The position numbers were made by a program, and so were the translations under genes. From Actinocorallia sp. API 0066 (GTDB taxonomy: Bacteria > Actinomycetota > Actinomycetes > Streptosporangiales > Streptosporangiaceae), in assembly GCF_020991275.1 (NCBI RefSeq), contig NZ_JAJLQY010000004.1, positions 248,001 through 312,000 on the forward strand: DNA of 64,000 bases, given 5' to 3'. This document shows, in pieces, positions 52,134 to 59,676 of the stretch. The notes under the pieces are model-generated. The model was not told the origin of the DNA. It saw only the letters and a list, made by a program, of their open reading frames with translations, and ran no database searches. Position 1 is the stretch's first letter, and each line of letters starts with the position of its first letter.

Positions 52134-53054
52134 ATGGTCAGGTCGCGAGTGAATCTTTCTACAAGTCCTTCAAAGGGCCCAGGGGACGATCCGTCCGGCT
52201 TCACGGGCGGTCCCACGGTCCTGCGGATGATGCTCGGCGCCCAGCTGCGCAAGCTGCGCGAGGACAAGGGCATCTCCGCCGAGCACGCCGGCTACACGAT
52301 CCGCGCCTCGCACTCGAAGATCTCCCGGATGGAGACCGGCAGGGTCGGGTTCAAGGAGCGCGACGTCGCCGACCTGCTCACCCTCTACGGGGTCACCGAC
52401 CCCGACGAGCGCGCGACGATGCTGGAGCTGGTGGCACGGGCCAACGAGCCCGGCTGGTGGCACCACTACAGCGACCTGCTGCCGAACTGGTTCGAGATCT
52501 ACATGGGCCTGGAGGGCGCCGCGTCGCTCATCCGGACCTACGAGCTCCAGTTCGTGCCCGGCCTGCTCCAGACCGAGGCGTACGCGCGGGCGCTGATCCC
52601 CCTGGGCTTCCCCGAGATCACCGAGGAGGAGCTGGAGCGGCGCGTCCAGCTCCGGATGAGGCGGCAGACCCGCCTGCACGCGGGCGAGCTGCGGGTCTGG
52701 GCGGTGGTGGACGAGAACGCGCTGCGGCGGCCGATCGGCGGCAAGTCCGTGATGCGCGCCCAGGTGGAGCACCTCATCGAGCTGAGCTCCCGGCAGAACG
52801 TGACGATCCAGGTGCTTCCGTTCAACGCGGGCGGGCACGCGGGCGTCTCGGGCGCGTTCAGCCTGCTGCGCTTCCCGGAGGAGACCCTCCCCGACATCGT
52901 CTACCTGGAGCAGCTCACCAGCGCGCTCTACCTGGACAAGCCCGCCGACATCGACAAGTACCTCCAGGTGATGAACCGGCTCGCGCTGGAGGCGGCGCAG
53001 CCCGAGGCCTCGCGGGACATGCTGGCGGGGGTGCTCACGCACCGCACCGCCTGA
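52134..53054 (+). CDS. HTH (XRE) regulator with DUF5753 domain
   Basis: A 306-residue protein. The HTH is LGAQLRKLREDKGISAEHAGYTIRASHSKISRMETGRVGF (about 34-73). The DUF5753 domain has YMGLEGAASLIRTYELQFVPGLLQTEAYARAL and NVTIQVLPFNAGGHAGVSGAFSLLRF, as in the Streptomyces developmental WhiJ/AbaA-ORFA type regulators. Those are usually next to a small DUF397 gene; none is here. ATG at 52134 lies just beyond a perfect palindrome, and an in-frame GTG at 52149 is an alternative. It is convergent with the Usp gene, with 6 bp between stops. Confidence 0.9.
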   Translation: MVRSRVNLSTSPSKGPGDDPSGFTGGPTVLRMMLGAQLRKLREDKGISAEHAGYTIRASHSKISRMETGRVGFKERDVADLLTLYGVTDPDERATMLELVARANEPGWWHHYSDLLPNWFEIYMGLEGAASLIRTYELQFVPGLLQTEAYARALIPLGFPEITEEELERRVQLRMRRQTRLHAGELRVWAVVDENALRRPIGGKSVMRAQVEHLIELSSRQNVTIQVLPFNAGGHAGVSGAFSLLRFPEETLPDIVYLEQLTSALYLDKPADIDKYLQVMNRLALEAAQPEASRDMLAGVLTHRTA

Positions 53055-53060
53055 CGGCCC

Positions 53061-53867
53061 CTACTCCTCCTCGTCCCCGACGACCATCACCGGGCACGCG
53101 GCCTTGCGGATGAGGCCGTGCGTGGTGGCGCCGAGGGCACGGATCCGGCGGCCCGGCTTCTCGTGCCGGCCCACCACGACGAGCGCCGCGTCCCCGGACG
53201 CGGCGATCAGCACGTCCTTGGGATGGCCGGGCGCGACCGTCACCCTGGCCTCGGGACGGCCCAGCCAGGGCGCCAGCTCGCCCGTCAGCCGCTCCCGCAG
53301 CGCCCCCACGACGGGCCCCGGATCGGTCGGCGGCATCGGGGCGGGCGCGCCGAAGCTCTCCACCGGCGGTTCGAACCAGGCGTGCGTGAGGCGCAGTTCG
53401 CCGCCGCGCAGCGTGGCCTCCCTGTCGGCGGCGTCCAGGACGCGGCGCGACGGCTGGTCGGCGACCCCCACGACGACGGGCCCCGCCTCCCGCTGCGGGT
53501 CGTGGTCCTTCACCAGCACCACCGGGACGGGCGAGGCACCGGCGACGGCGAGCGCCACCGAGCCGACGACGAGGCTCGCGACCGGGCCGTGCCCGTGCGT
53601 GCCGAGCACCACGAGGTCGGCGGCCGACGCGCGCTTCAGGAGTTCCTCGGCCGCCTTGCCGGTGACGAACTCCGTCTCCACCTCGACGGCGGGCGCGGTG
53701 GAGCGGACGACCTCCCCGGCGAGCACCGCCGTGCTGTCGTCGCCCAGCGGCCCGCCCACGTGCGTGAGGCGCACCCGGACGCCCCGCCGCACCGCCTCGC
53801 GCGCCGCCCACGCCACCGCGGCGTCGGCCGGCGCGGATCCGTCAACCCCGACCAGGATCTCGCTCAT
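53061..53867 (-). CDS. Tandem universal stress protein
   Basis: A 268-residue protein made of two Usp domains. Domain 1: ILVGVDGSAPADAAVAWAAREA (Asp near residue 9) with GTHGHGPVASLVVGSVALAVAGASPVPVVLV, whose G-x2-G-x9-GS ATP-binding motif is intact. Domain 2: VVVGVADQPSRRVLDAA with VVVGRHEKPGRRIRALGATTHGLIRKAACPVMVV, degenerate in the GS step. Mycobacterial and streptomycete relatives bind ATP and act in hypoxia or dormancy. ATG at 53865-53867 with GGGGGA upstream. Confidence 0.93.
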   Translation of the reverse strand: MSEILVGVDGSAPADAAVAWAAREAVRRGVRVRLTHVGGPLGDDSTAVLAGEVVRSTAPAVEVETEFVTGKAAEELLKRASAADLVVLGTHGHGPVASLVVGSVALAVAGASPVPVVLVKDHDPQREAGPVVVGVADQPSRRVLDAADREATLRGGELRLTHAWFEPPVESFGAPAPMPPTDPGPVVGALRERLTGELAPWLGRPEARVTVAPGHPKDVLIAASGDAALVVVGRHEKPGRRIRALGATTHGLIRKAACPVMVVGDEEE

Positions 53868-53934
53868 CCGTCCCCCGTTCCCCGATCCGTCCCCTACCCC
53901 GGGGGCGGGACGGACGAACAGGGGACGAAGACGA

Positions 53935-55038
53935 TCAACCGGCCGCGTCGGCGATGACCTCGTCGACCTCGGCGCGGCGCTCGGCCTCCTCGGCGGCGAA
54001 GCGCCGGGCGTCCATCTGGTCGGCGTACTCCTCGTCGGCGGCCATGAGGATCTCCAGGTCGTGCTTGGAGAAGTCCAGGACTCCCATGTCGTCGTAGGCG
54101 CGCTGGATGTTCTCGCTCCACAGGCCGATGTCCTTGACGCACGGCACGATCCGGCTGAACAGCAGGCTCTGGAACATCCGCATGTACTCGGAGTTGCGCA
54201 CCAGCTCGATCGCCTCGGCCCGGGGGATGCCGAAGTTCTCCCACACCTCCAGGGCCTGGAAGCGGTCGCGCATCCGGTAGCAGCCCTCGATGACGAACTC
54301 CTCGCGCTCACGGCGCTCGGCGTCGGTGATGTTCCGGTAGAAGTCGCGCAGGGCGAGCCTGCCGAAGGCGACGTGCCTCGCCTCGTCCTGCATGACGTAG
54401 GTGAGCATCTGCTTGGGCAGCTCGCGGGTCGTCATGTCGCGGACCAGCCCGAACGCGGCGAGGGCGAGCCCCTCGATGAGCACCTGCATGCCGAGGTAGG
54501 GCATGTCCCAACGGTTGTCCCGGAGCGTGTCGTTGAGGAGGCTCTGGAGGTTGTCGTTGATGGGGTAGACGAGTTCGAGCTTGTCCTGGAGGAAGCGGGT
54601 GAACAGTTCGACGTGGCGTGCCTCGTCCATGGTCTGGGTGGCCGAGTAGAACTTGGCGTCGAGGTCGGGGACGGTCTCGACGATCCGGGCGCCGGTGATC
54701 ATCGCGCCCTGCTCACCGTGCATGAACTGGGAGAACTGCCAGGACGCGGAGTGCAGCTTGAGCCTGCCGCGCTCCTTGACGCTCATCTTCGCCCAGTACG
54801 GGGTGTTGTAGAGCATGTTGGCGGCGTCGGGCAGGCCGAGCGGGTCGGCGGGGTCGATGTCGAGGGACCAGTCGATGCGCTTGACCGCGTCCCACTGCTT
54901 GTCCTTGCCCTTCTGGTAAAGGCTGAGCAGCTTCTCGCGGCCGTCGTCGTACTCCCAGGTGAACCGGGAGTCCCCGGCGAGGGGGACGGCCCAGGTGTCC
55001 TCCTGGACGGGATGGGTGTAGAGCTCATGGGTCGACAC
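53935..55038 (-). CDS. Ferritin-like di-iron protein (putative oxygenase)
   Basis: A 367-residue protein with the metal-ligand pattern of a di-iron carboxylate enzyme: FMHGEQGAM (Glu, about 113), TMDEARHVELF (ExxH, about 142), VLIEGLALAAFG (Glu) and MQDEARHVAFG (ExxH). The flanking MPYLGMQVLIEG and SRIVPCVKDIGLW recall an actinobacterial ferritin-like family of unproven function; R2-like or AurF-like oxidase activity is possible. GTG at 55036-55038 has AAGGGGG 6 nt upstream; a TTG six codons earlier was rejected. It is divergent from a TetR gene with a palindromic operator in the 86-bp gap. Confidence 0.82.
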   Translation of the reverse strand: MSTHELYTHPVQEDTWAVPLAGDSRFTWEYDDGREKLLSLYQKGKDKQWDAVKRIDWSLDIDPADPLGLPDAANMLYNTPYWAKMSVKERGRLKLHSASWQFSQFMHGEQGAMITGARIVETVPDLDAKFYSATQTMDEARHVELFTRFLQDKLELVYPINDNLQSLLNDTLRDNRWDMPYLGMQVLIEGLALAAFGLVRDMTTRELPKQMLTYVMQDEARHVAFGRLALRDFYRNITDAERREREEFVIEGCYRMRDRFQALEVWENFGIPRAEAIELVRNSEYMRMFQSLLFSRIVPCVKDIGLWSENIQRAYDDMGVLDFSKHDLEILMAADEEYADQMDARRFAAEEAERRAEVDEVIADAAG

Positions 55039-55061
55039 GTGAACCCCCTTGTCCAAATGAC

Positions 55062-55090
55062 GTACACCGTACGGTCAACGTACGATGTAC
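55062..55090. promoter_or_regulatory. TetR-type operator between the di-iron protein and its divergent regulator
   Basis: GTACACCGTACG and CGTACGATGTAC form 12-bp arms with one mismatch around a 5-bp spacer. The 29-bp site lies centrally in the divergent gap, as expected for a repressor controlling both genes. Confidence 0.8.
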
Positions 55091-55124
55091 GTAAGGTGTC
55101 ACGAGGTCGGAAGGGTGTCAACGG

Positions 55125-55745
55125 TTGCTGACGCGGGAGCGGATCGTGGGCGCGGCCGTCGCGCTGGTCGAGCGGGACGGCGCGGACGCCCTGTCCATGC
55201 GGGCGGTGGCCGGGGAGCTGGGCGTCGCGGTGATGTCCCTGTACAACCACGTGCCGAACAAGGCGGCGCTGCTGCGCGGCATCGCCGAGAACACCATGGA
55301 GTCGCTCGACCTGCCGGACGACGGGCGGCTGGACTGGCGGCAGCGGGCCCGCGAGCTGATCCGGGCGTTCCGCAGGGTGGCGCGCGAGTACCCGCACTGC
55401 ACGAACCTCATCGTGACGCACAGCGTCGAGGTGCCGTTCGGGCTCAAACCGGTCGAGCACGGCCTGGCGATCGCGCACGACGCCGGGTTCGACGGGCCGA
55501 CGTCCGTCCGGCTGATGCGCGCGATCATCGCCTACGCGCTCGGCGCCCAGCTACGCGAGACCGACATGGTGAAGATGCTCGACTCGCTGCCCGCCGACGC
55601 CGCCGGGGCCTTCGCCGAACTCGACCCCGCCCGCTTCCCCCGCGTGACGGCCCTCGCCAAGGAACTCACCGAGCACGACCCGGACACCGACTTCGAGTTC
55701 GGCCTCGACCTGTTCATCAACGCCCTCGACGCCCTCCCCCGCTGA
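55125..55745 (+). CDS. TetR-family regulator
   Basis: A 206-residue regulator. HTH: TRERIVGAAVALVERDGADALSMRAVAGELGVAVMSLYNHVPNKAALLRGIAE (about 3-55), followed by a TetR_C-like helical domain (LIRAFRRVAREYPHCTNLIV; LMRAIIAYALGAQLRETDM). It starts with TTG at 55125 with GGAAGGGTG upstream. It is divergent from the ferritin-like gene with a near-perfect 29-bp palindrome between, so it very probably represses that gene and itself. Ligand unknown. Confidence 0.9.
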   Translation: MLTRERIVGAAVALVERDGADALSMRAVAGELGVAVMSLYNHVPNKAALLRGIAENTMESLDLPDDGRLDWRQRARELIRAFRRVAREYPHCTNLIVTHSVEVPFGLKPVEHGLAIAHDAGFDGPTSVRLMRAIIAYALGAQLRETDMVKMLDSLPADAAGAFAELDPARFPRVTALAKELTEHDPDTDFEFGLDLFINALDALPR

Positions 55746-55828
55746 CCCTTCCGGGACCGCGCCCGGGACAGCCGTCCCTGTCGGCCGGGTCACGGCCCGT
55801 CCTAGGCTCCGCCGCTGAGGAGGAAGCC

Positions 55829-56452
55829 ATGGCGGAGGTGCGGGAGCCGGTCGGCCGGAGGCGGTCGGCTATCGACGTCGGGGTAGCGCTGCTCATCGGG
55901 GTGGCGGCGACCTACGGCTCGGCGGTCGTGATGTGCCTGTTCACCCCCTACGCGGCAGTGCCCTACGCGGGGGTCATGTGCGTCGTAGGGCTGTACTTCG
56001 TTCTCGGGCGGCTCGACGACGGACGTTCCCTGCCGCTGATGCTCACCTGTGTCTTCGCGCTCTTCCTCGCGGTCAGCGCGGCGCTCGTCAGCGCGCCGCA
56101 CCTGTACCTGTCGGCGGTCGGCAGGCCGGTGCCCGCCATCCACGTCTGGGAGTGGCGGGAGCTGCCGAACCCCGGCGGCGGCGAGCCGCTGCGGCTGCCC
56201 GAGATGCGCACCGAGCTTCCCGACGGGACCCTCGTGGACGACGAGGACCTCACCTGGGCGTCCGACGGGGACACCGTCACCGCCTACGCCGACCCGAACG
56301 GCTGGCTGACGCCGTCCACGCTCACCGGGCGGTCCGAGCGGCAGGCGGCGACGTCGACGCACGTCCTGTTCGGGCTGTACGGGGTGACCGCCTTCTGGCT
56401 GGCCCGGCGGCGGGCCAGGGGCGCCGAGCCGGTTCAGAGCGCCGTGACGTAG
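55829..56452 (+). CDS. Hypothetical four-helix membrane protein
   Basis: A 207-residue protein. Hydrophobic segments near 16-38, 42-60 and 68-89 are followed by an acidic outside-type domain of about 90 residues (RELPNPGGGEPLRLPEMRTE; DDEDLTWASDGDTVTAYADP) and a final helix (HVLFGLYGVTAFWLARRR). Not recognised. ATG at 55829 has an ideal GAGGAGGAAG site. Its 3' end overlaps the convergent YchJ-like gene by 19 bp. Confidence 0.75.
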   Translation: MAEVREPVGRRRSAIDVGVALLIGVAATYGSAVVMCLFTPYAAVPYAGVMCVVGLYFVLGRLDDGRSLPLMLTCVFALFLAVSAALVSAPHLYLSAVGRPVPAIHVWEWRELPNPGGGEPLRLPEMRTELPDGTLVDDEDLTWASDGDTVTAYADPNGWLTPSTLTGRSERQAATSTHVLFGLYGVTAFWLARRRARGAEPVQSAVT

Positions 56453-56802
56453 ACCCAGGCGTTGTCGAGCACCACGAACCGGCTGTTCTCCTCCAGATGC
56501 CGGTTTCTGCCGCGTTCGGTGTAGTGGGCGCGGAAGTGGACGGTGCCTTCGGTGTCGAGCGCGCTCCCCGCTGTTCTGCCCAGGATCTCCAGGCCCGTCC
56601 AGCGGGTCGCGCCGTCCACACCGACGTCGTCGGGGCGGGTCGAGGGGTGCCAGGTGCGGGCCAGGTAGGCGGCGTCGCCGACAGCGAAGGCGCTGTAGCG
56701 GGAGCGCATCAGCCGTTCGGCGGTGGGGGCCTGGGCGTCGCCCCGGTGGTAGCGGCCGCAGCAGGCGTCGTAGTCGGCGTCCAGGCCGCACGGGCACCTC
56801 AT
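56434..56802 (-). CDS. YchJ/UPF0225 family protein (SEC-C and NTF2-like)
   Basis: A 122-residue protein. The N-terminal MRCPCGLDADYDACCGRYHRG is a SEC-C-type zinc motif (CxCx8-9CCxxxH). The rest is the NTF2-like YchJ domain (APTAERLMRSRYSAFAVGDAAYLARTWHPSTRP; VHFRAHYTERGRNRHLEENSRFV). Function unknown, and short relatives occur across actinobacteria. Its ATG overlaps the stop of the upstream cupin gene by 4 bp (56799-56802), so the two are translated together. Confidence 0.9.
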   Translation of the reverse strand: MRCPCGLDADYDACCGRYHRGDAQAPTAERLMRSRYSAFAVGDAAYLARTWHPSTRPDDVGVDGATRWTGLEILGRTAGSALDTEGTVHFRAHYTERGRNRHLEENSRFVVLDNAWVYVTAL

Positions 56803-57176
56803 GACGCCTCCCCGGCCCCGACCTTGTAGCCGGGGACCGACGGCCAGCGCACGGTCAGCACCACCGACTCCTCCTCGGCGACCCACGAGTGGTCCACGCC
56901 GTGGCCCCACACCACGTAGTCGCCCTGCTCCTTCAGCAGGACGCTGCGGCCGGGCACCTCGACCCGGAACCTGCCCGAGATGAGGACGAGCAGGGCGGTG
57001 CGGCGCTCGCCGCGCACCCACTCGGCGCGCTCGTCGCCGGGCCGGTGCACCCCCCACTTGATCTCCACGTCGGCGCTGTGCCGGGCGTCGCCGTCGGGCA
57101 TGAAGTGGCCGAGCAGCCAGCCCTGCTCGGCGAGCGCGTCGACGTTGGCGTTGCCCACATAGATGTCGTCGGCCAT
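56799..57176 (-). CDS. Cupin-like small protein
   Basis: A 125-residue protein. Predicted all-beta: EIKWGVHRPGDERAEWVRGE, ALLVLISGRFRVEVPGRSVLLKEQGDYVVWGHGVDHSWVAEEESVVLTVRWP. The GRFRVEVPG...GDYVVWGHGVDHSW pattern fits an RmlC-type cupin, with two His near 91 and 94 as possible metal ligands. Function unknown. ATG at 57174-57176 is fixed by the family-like start MADDIYVGN. It sits 11 bp downstream of the glutaminase gene and overlaps YchJ by 4 bp, making a likely three-gene operon. Confidence 0.72.
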   Translation of the reverse strand: MADDIYVGNANVDALAEQGWLLGHFMPDGDARHSADVEIKWGVHRPGDERAEWVRGERRTALLVLISGRFRVEVPGRSVLLKEQGDYVVWGHGVDHSWVAEEESVVLTVRWPSVPGYKVGAGEAS

Positions 57177-57187
57177 GTCTCTTGCTT

Positions 57188-58972
57188 CTAGTGGATGAGT
57201 GCGTGGTTCTCGGCGTCGGTGCGGCGCAGCCGCTCGGCGACGGCGTTGGCGATGGACCAGCGCAGCGCGTCGGCCAGCCGGGGCGAATCCCGTTCCAGCC
57301 GGGCGAGGGACTGCGTGGTGAGCACCCGGCACGTCGTCGGGCACTCCGCGACGATCCGGTGCGCGTGCTCGGCGTCGTCGATGAGGGCGAGACGGCCGAC
57401 GGCGGTGCCGGGGCCCATCGACGTCTCACGCACCGCGCGCTCTCCGATGATCACCTGCCGGGCGAGGCCGCCGGAGATGATGAAGCACAGCGCCGCGACG
57501 TCCTGGATGAGGCGTTCGCCCGTCTCGTACTCGCGGGTCTCCAGGTACGCCTCCAGGGCCGTCACCATGAACGGGTCGAGGCCGCGCAGCAGGTCCTGTT
57601 CGGCGAGCGGGACCGTCGGACGGGCCGCGCCCGCCTCGGCCAGCAGCGCGTCCTCGCACAGCTCCATCCCGGCGTCACGGGTGTCCACGATGATCGCGGA
57701 CGGCACCCGCACCCGCTTCTCCGGGTCCACGATGACGGTGGTGATGCCGCGCTCCTTCAGCTTGGCCGCGAGGCCCTCCAGGAGGGTCGCGGCGACGGGC
57801 GCGACCCGGCCCGCGCGCTTGAGGTCGAGCACGACCCAGCGGACCGAGTCGGTGTCCTCGCTGATCGTCCGGACGACGGCCTCGGCGTTGCCGAACGCGA
57901 GGTCGCCGCGCAGCGCGTAGACCCGGAGGGCGCCGCCGAGCCGGGCCAGCGCGGTGCGCTCGTCGTGCGCGCGGACCCGGGAGGAGTGCGCGGTGTCGCC
58001 GCGCAGCGTCCGGTGGAAGACCGGGCCCGAGCGCTCGGTGGGGCGCATCACGTGCAGGCCGAACCGGGCGGACAGCTCCTCGCAGGCGGCGACGGCGCGG
58101 ACGCTGTTGCCGCGCGCGTCCAGACGGGGGCTGAACGCGCCGAGGCCGAGCTGGGACGGCAGCGCGGCGATGAGGCCGCCGGACACGCCGCTCTTGGCGG
58201 GCAGCCCCGCCCGCACCAGCCATTCGCCCGCGTAGTCGTAGGTGCCGCACGTCGCCATCACGGTGAGGGCGTTGGCGGCGGCTTCTACTGACACGACCGT
58301 CTCGCCGGTGAGCGGGTTGACGCCGCCGCCCGCGAGGGTCGCGGTCATGACGGCGAGGTCCCGGGTCGTCACGAGGGCGGCGCACTGCTCGAAGTACAGG
58401 GCGAGCGCCTCCTCGACGGGGCAGGTGAGGATGCCCGCGCCGTGCATGAGGTAGGCCAGTGCCCTGTTGCGGTCGCCTGTGGCGGACTCGGACGTCATCA
58501 CCTTGGCGTCCACTTCGAGGTCGCGCCCCGCGAAGGCGGACAGGCCGCGCAGGACGCGGTCCCTGCGCTCGTCGTGGGTGTCGCCGCCGACGAGGGTGCT
58601 GGCGACGATGGCCCCGGAGTTCACCATCGGGTTGTAGGGGCGGCCGGTGGACGGTTCCAGGCGGACCGCGTTGAACGCGTCGCCGGTGGGCTCCACCCCG
58701 ACGCTCTTCAGGACGTCCTCAAGCCCCCGGTCCTGGAGGGCGAGCGCGTACACGAAGGGCTTGGAGACGGACTGGATGGTGAACGGGACCTGGGTGTCGC
58801 CCGCCTCGTACAGGGTGCCGTCGAGGGTGGCGACGGCGATGCCGAACCACTCGGGGTCGGCCTTGCCGAGTTCGGGGATGTAGGTGGCGACCTCGCCGTC
58901 GCGCCGGTCGGTGAGCCGGGCGTGCAGGTCGTCGAGAAGCTCCTTGATGGGGCTGACGAAAGGTGCGTTCAC
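57188..58972 (-). CDS. glsA: Glutaminase A fused to STAS and cyclic-nucleotide-binding-like domains
   Basis: A 594-residue protein. Residues 1-310 are a serine-dependent beta-lactamase-fold glutaminase (glutamine to glutamate and ammonia): IQSVSKPFVYALAL holds the SxxK pair, and YNPMVNSGAI, SATGDRNRALAYLM and AKSGVSGG complete the site. About 340-440 is a STAS domain (LRVYALRGDLAFGNAEAVV; RWVVLDLKRAG). About 465-580 is a cNMP-binding fold whose phosphate cassette reads VGRLALIDDAEHAHRI, lacking the usual Glu, so true cAMP binding is doubtful. GTG at 58970-58972 lacks a strong ribosome-binding site. The cupin and YchJ genes follow. Confidence 0.92.
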   Translation of the reverse strand: MNAPFVSPIKELLDDLHARLTDRRDGEVATYIPELGKADPEWFGIAVATLDGTLYEAGDTQVPFTIQSVSKPFVYALALQDRGLEDVLKSVGVEPTGDAFNAVRLEPSTGRPYNPMVNSGAIVASTLVGGDTHDERRDRVLRGLSAFAGRDLEVDAKVMTSESATGDRNRALAYLMHGAGILTCPVEEALALYFEQCAALVTTRDLAVMTATLAGGGVNPLTGETVVSVEAAANALTVMATCGTYDYAGEWLVRAGLPAKSGVSGGLIAALPSQLGLGAFSPRLDARGNSVRAVAACEELSARFGLHVMRPTERSGPVFHRTLRGDTAHSSRVRAHDERTALARLGGALRVYALRGDLAFGNAEAVVRTISEDTDSVRWVVLDLKRAGRVAPVAATLLEGLAAKLKERGITTVIVDPEKRVRVPSAIIVDTRDAGMELCEDALLAEAGAARPTVPLAEQDLLRGLDPFMVTALEAYLETREYETGERLIQDVAALCFIISGGLARQVIIGERAVRETSMGPGTAVGRLALIDDAEHAHRIVAECPTTCRVLTTQSLARLERDSPRLADALRWSIANAVAERLRRTDAENHALIH

Positions 58973-59003
58973 AACCGCAAGGGTAGTCCTGTCGATCAGT
59001 GGG

Positions 59004-59570
59004 TCAGATCCGGCGCGGGGTAGCGAGCAGCGCGGCGCGCGCCATCGTGTGCAGCAGCGCGGCCATCGCGGAGCGTTCCAGCCCGCCCGCGCTGTGCGGG
59101 GTCGAGTTGATGAGCCCGATGACGGCGTGGACGGCGGCGCGGGTCTCGGCCTCGGGGCGCGGCACGCGGGCGCCGACGACGGTGACCCACTCCTCGACGT
59201 AGGCGCGCTGGATGCGGCGGATCTCACGGCGCGGCGCCTCGGGCACGTGCGGGAGTTCGCGTTCGTGCACGGTGATGAGGGCGGGGTGGTCGAGCGCGAA
59301 GGAGATCTGCCAGGTCAGCAGGGCGTCGAGCGGGTCGGCGGCGGCGGCGACCCGCTCGCGGCCGCCCTCGTAGAGGCGGGTGCTGATGTCGAGGAGGATC
59401 TCGGCCAAGAGCGCCTCCTTGCCCTTGAAGTGCCGGTACAGGGCGGGCCCGGTGAGGCCGACGGCGGCGCCGAGCTCGTGGATCGACACGCCGTGGAAGC
59501 CGCGCCCGGCGAACAGGTCGGTGGCGGCCGTCAAGATCTGGGCGCGGCGTTCCCGGGTACCGATGTCCAT
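59004..59570 (-). CDS. TetR-family regulator of the leucine-degradation operon
   Basis: A 188-residue regulator. HTH: RERRAQILTAATDLFAGRGFHGVSIHELGAAVGLTGPALYRHFKGKEALLAEIL (about 6-59), a canonical TetR domain of the group that often controls fatty-acid and branched-chain acyl-CoA genes. It is divergent from the methylcrotonyl-CoA carboxylase operon across about 100 bp containing TTAATGACCGATAACATTCC and a further GCGAGCATTAAC; the mirrored TTAATG/CATTAA elements (59601-59640) are a plausible operator. The C-terminal domain has a VIGLINSTPHSAG segment. ATG at 59568-59570. Confidence 0.9.
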   Translation of the reverse strand: MDIGTRERRAQILTAATDLFAGRGFHGVSIHELGAAVGLTGPALYRHFKGKEALLAEILLDISTRLYEGGRERVAAAADPLDALLTWQISFALDHPALITVHERELPHVPEAPRREIRRIQRAYVEEWVTVVGARVPRPEAETRAAVHAVIGLINSTPHSAGGLERSAMAALLHTMARAALLATPRRI

Positions 59571-59676
59571 GGGGTCTGAGTCTAGACGCTGGACGGGCGT
59601 GTTAATGACCGATAACATTCCCCTTGTTAGCGAGCATTAACAGTGGTTCGACACGATTCTTGGAGGAGCGTTGGGC

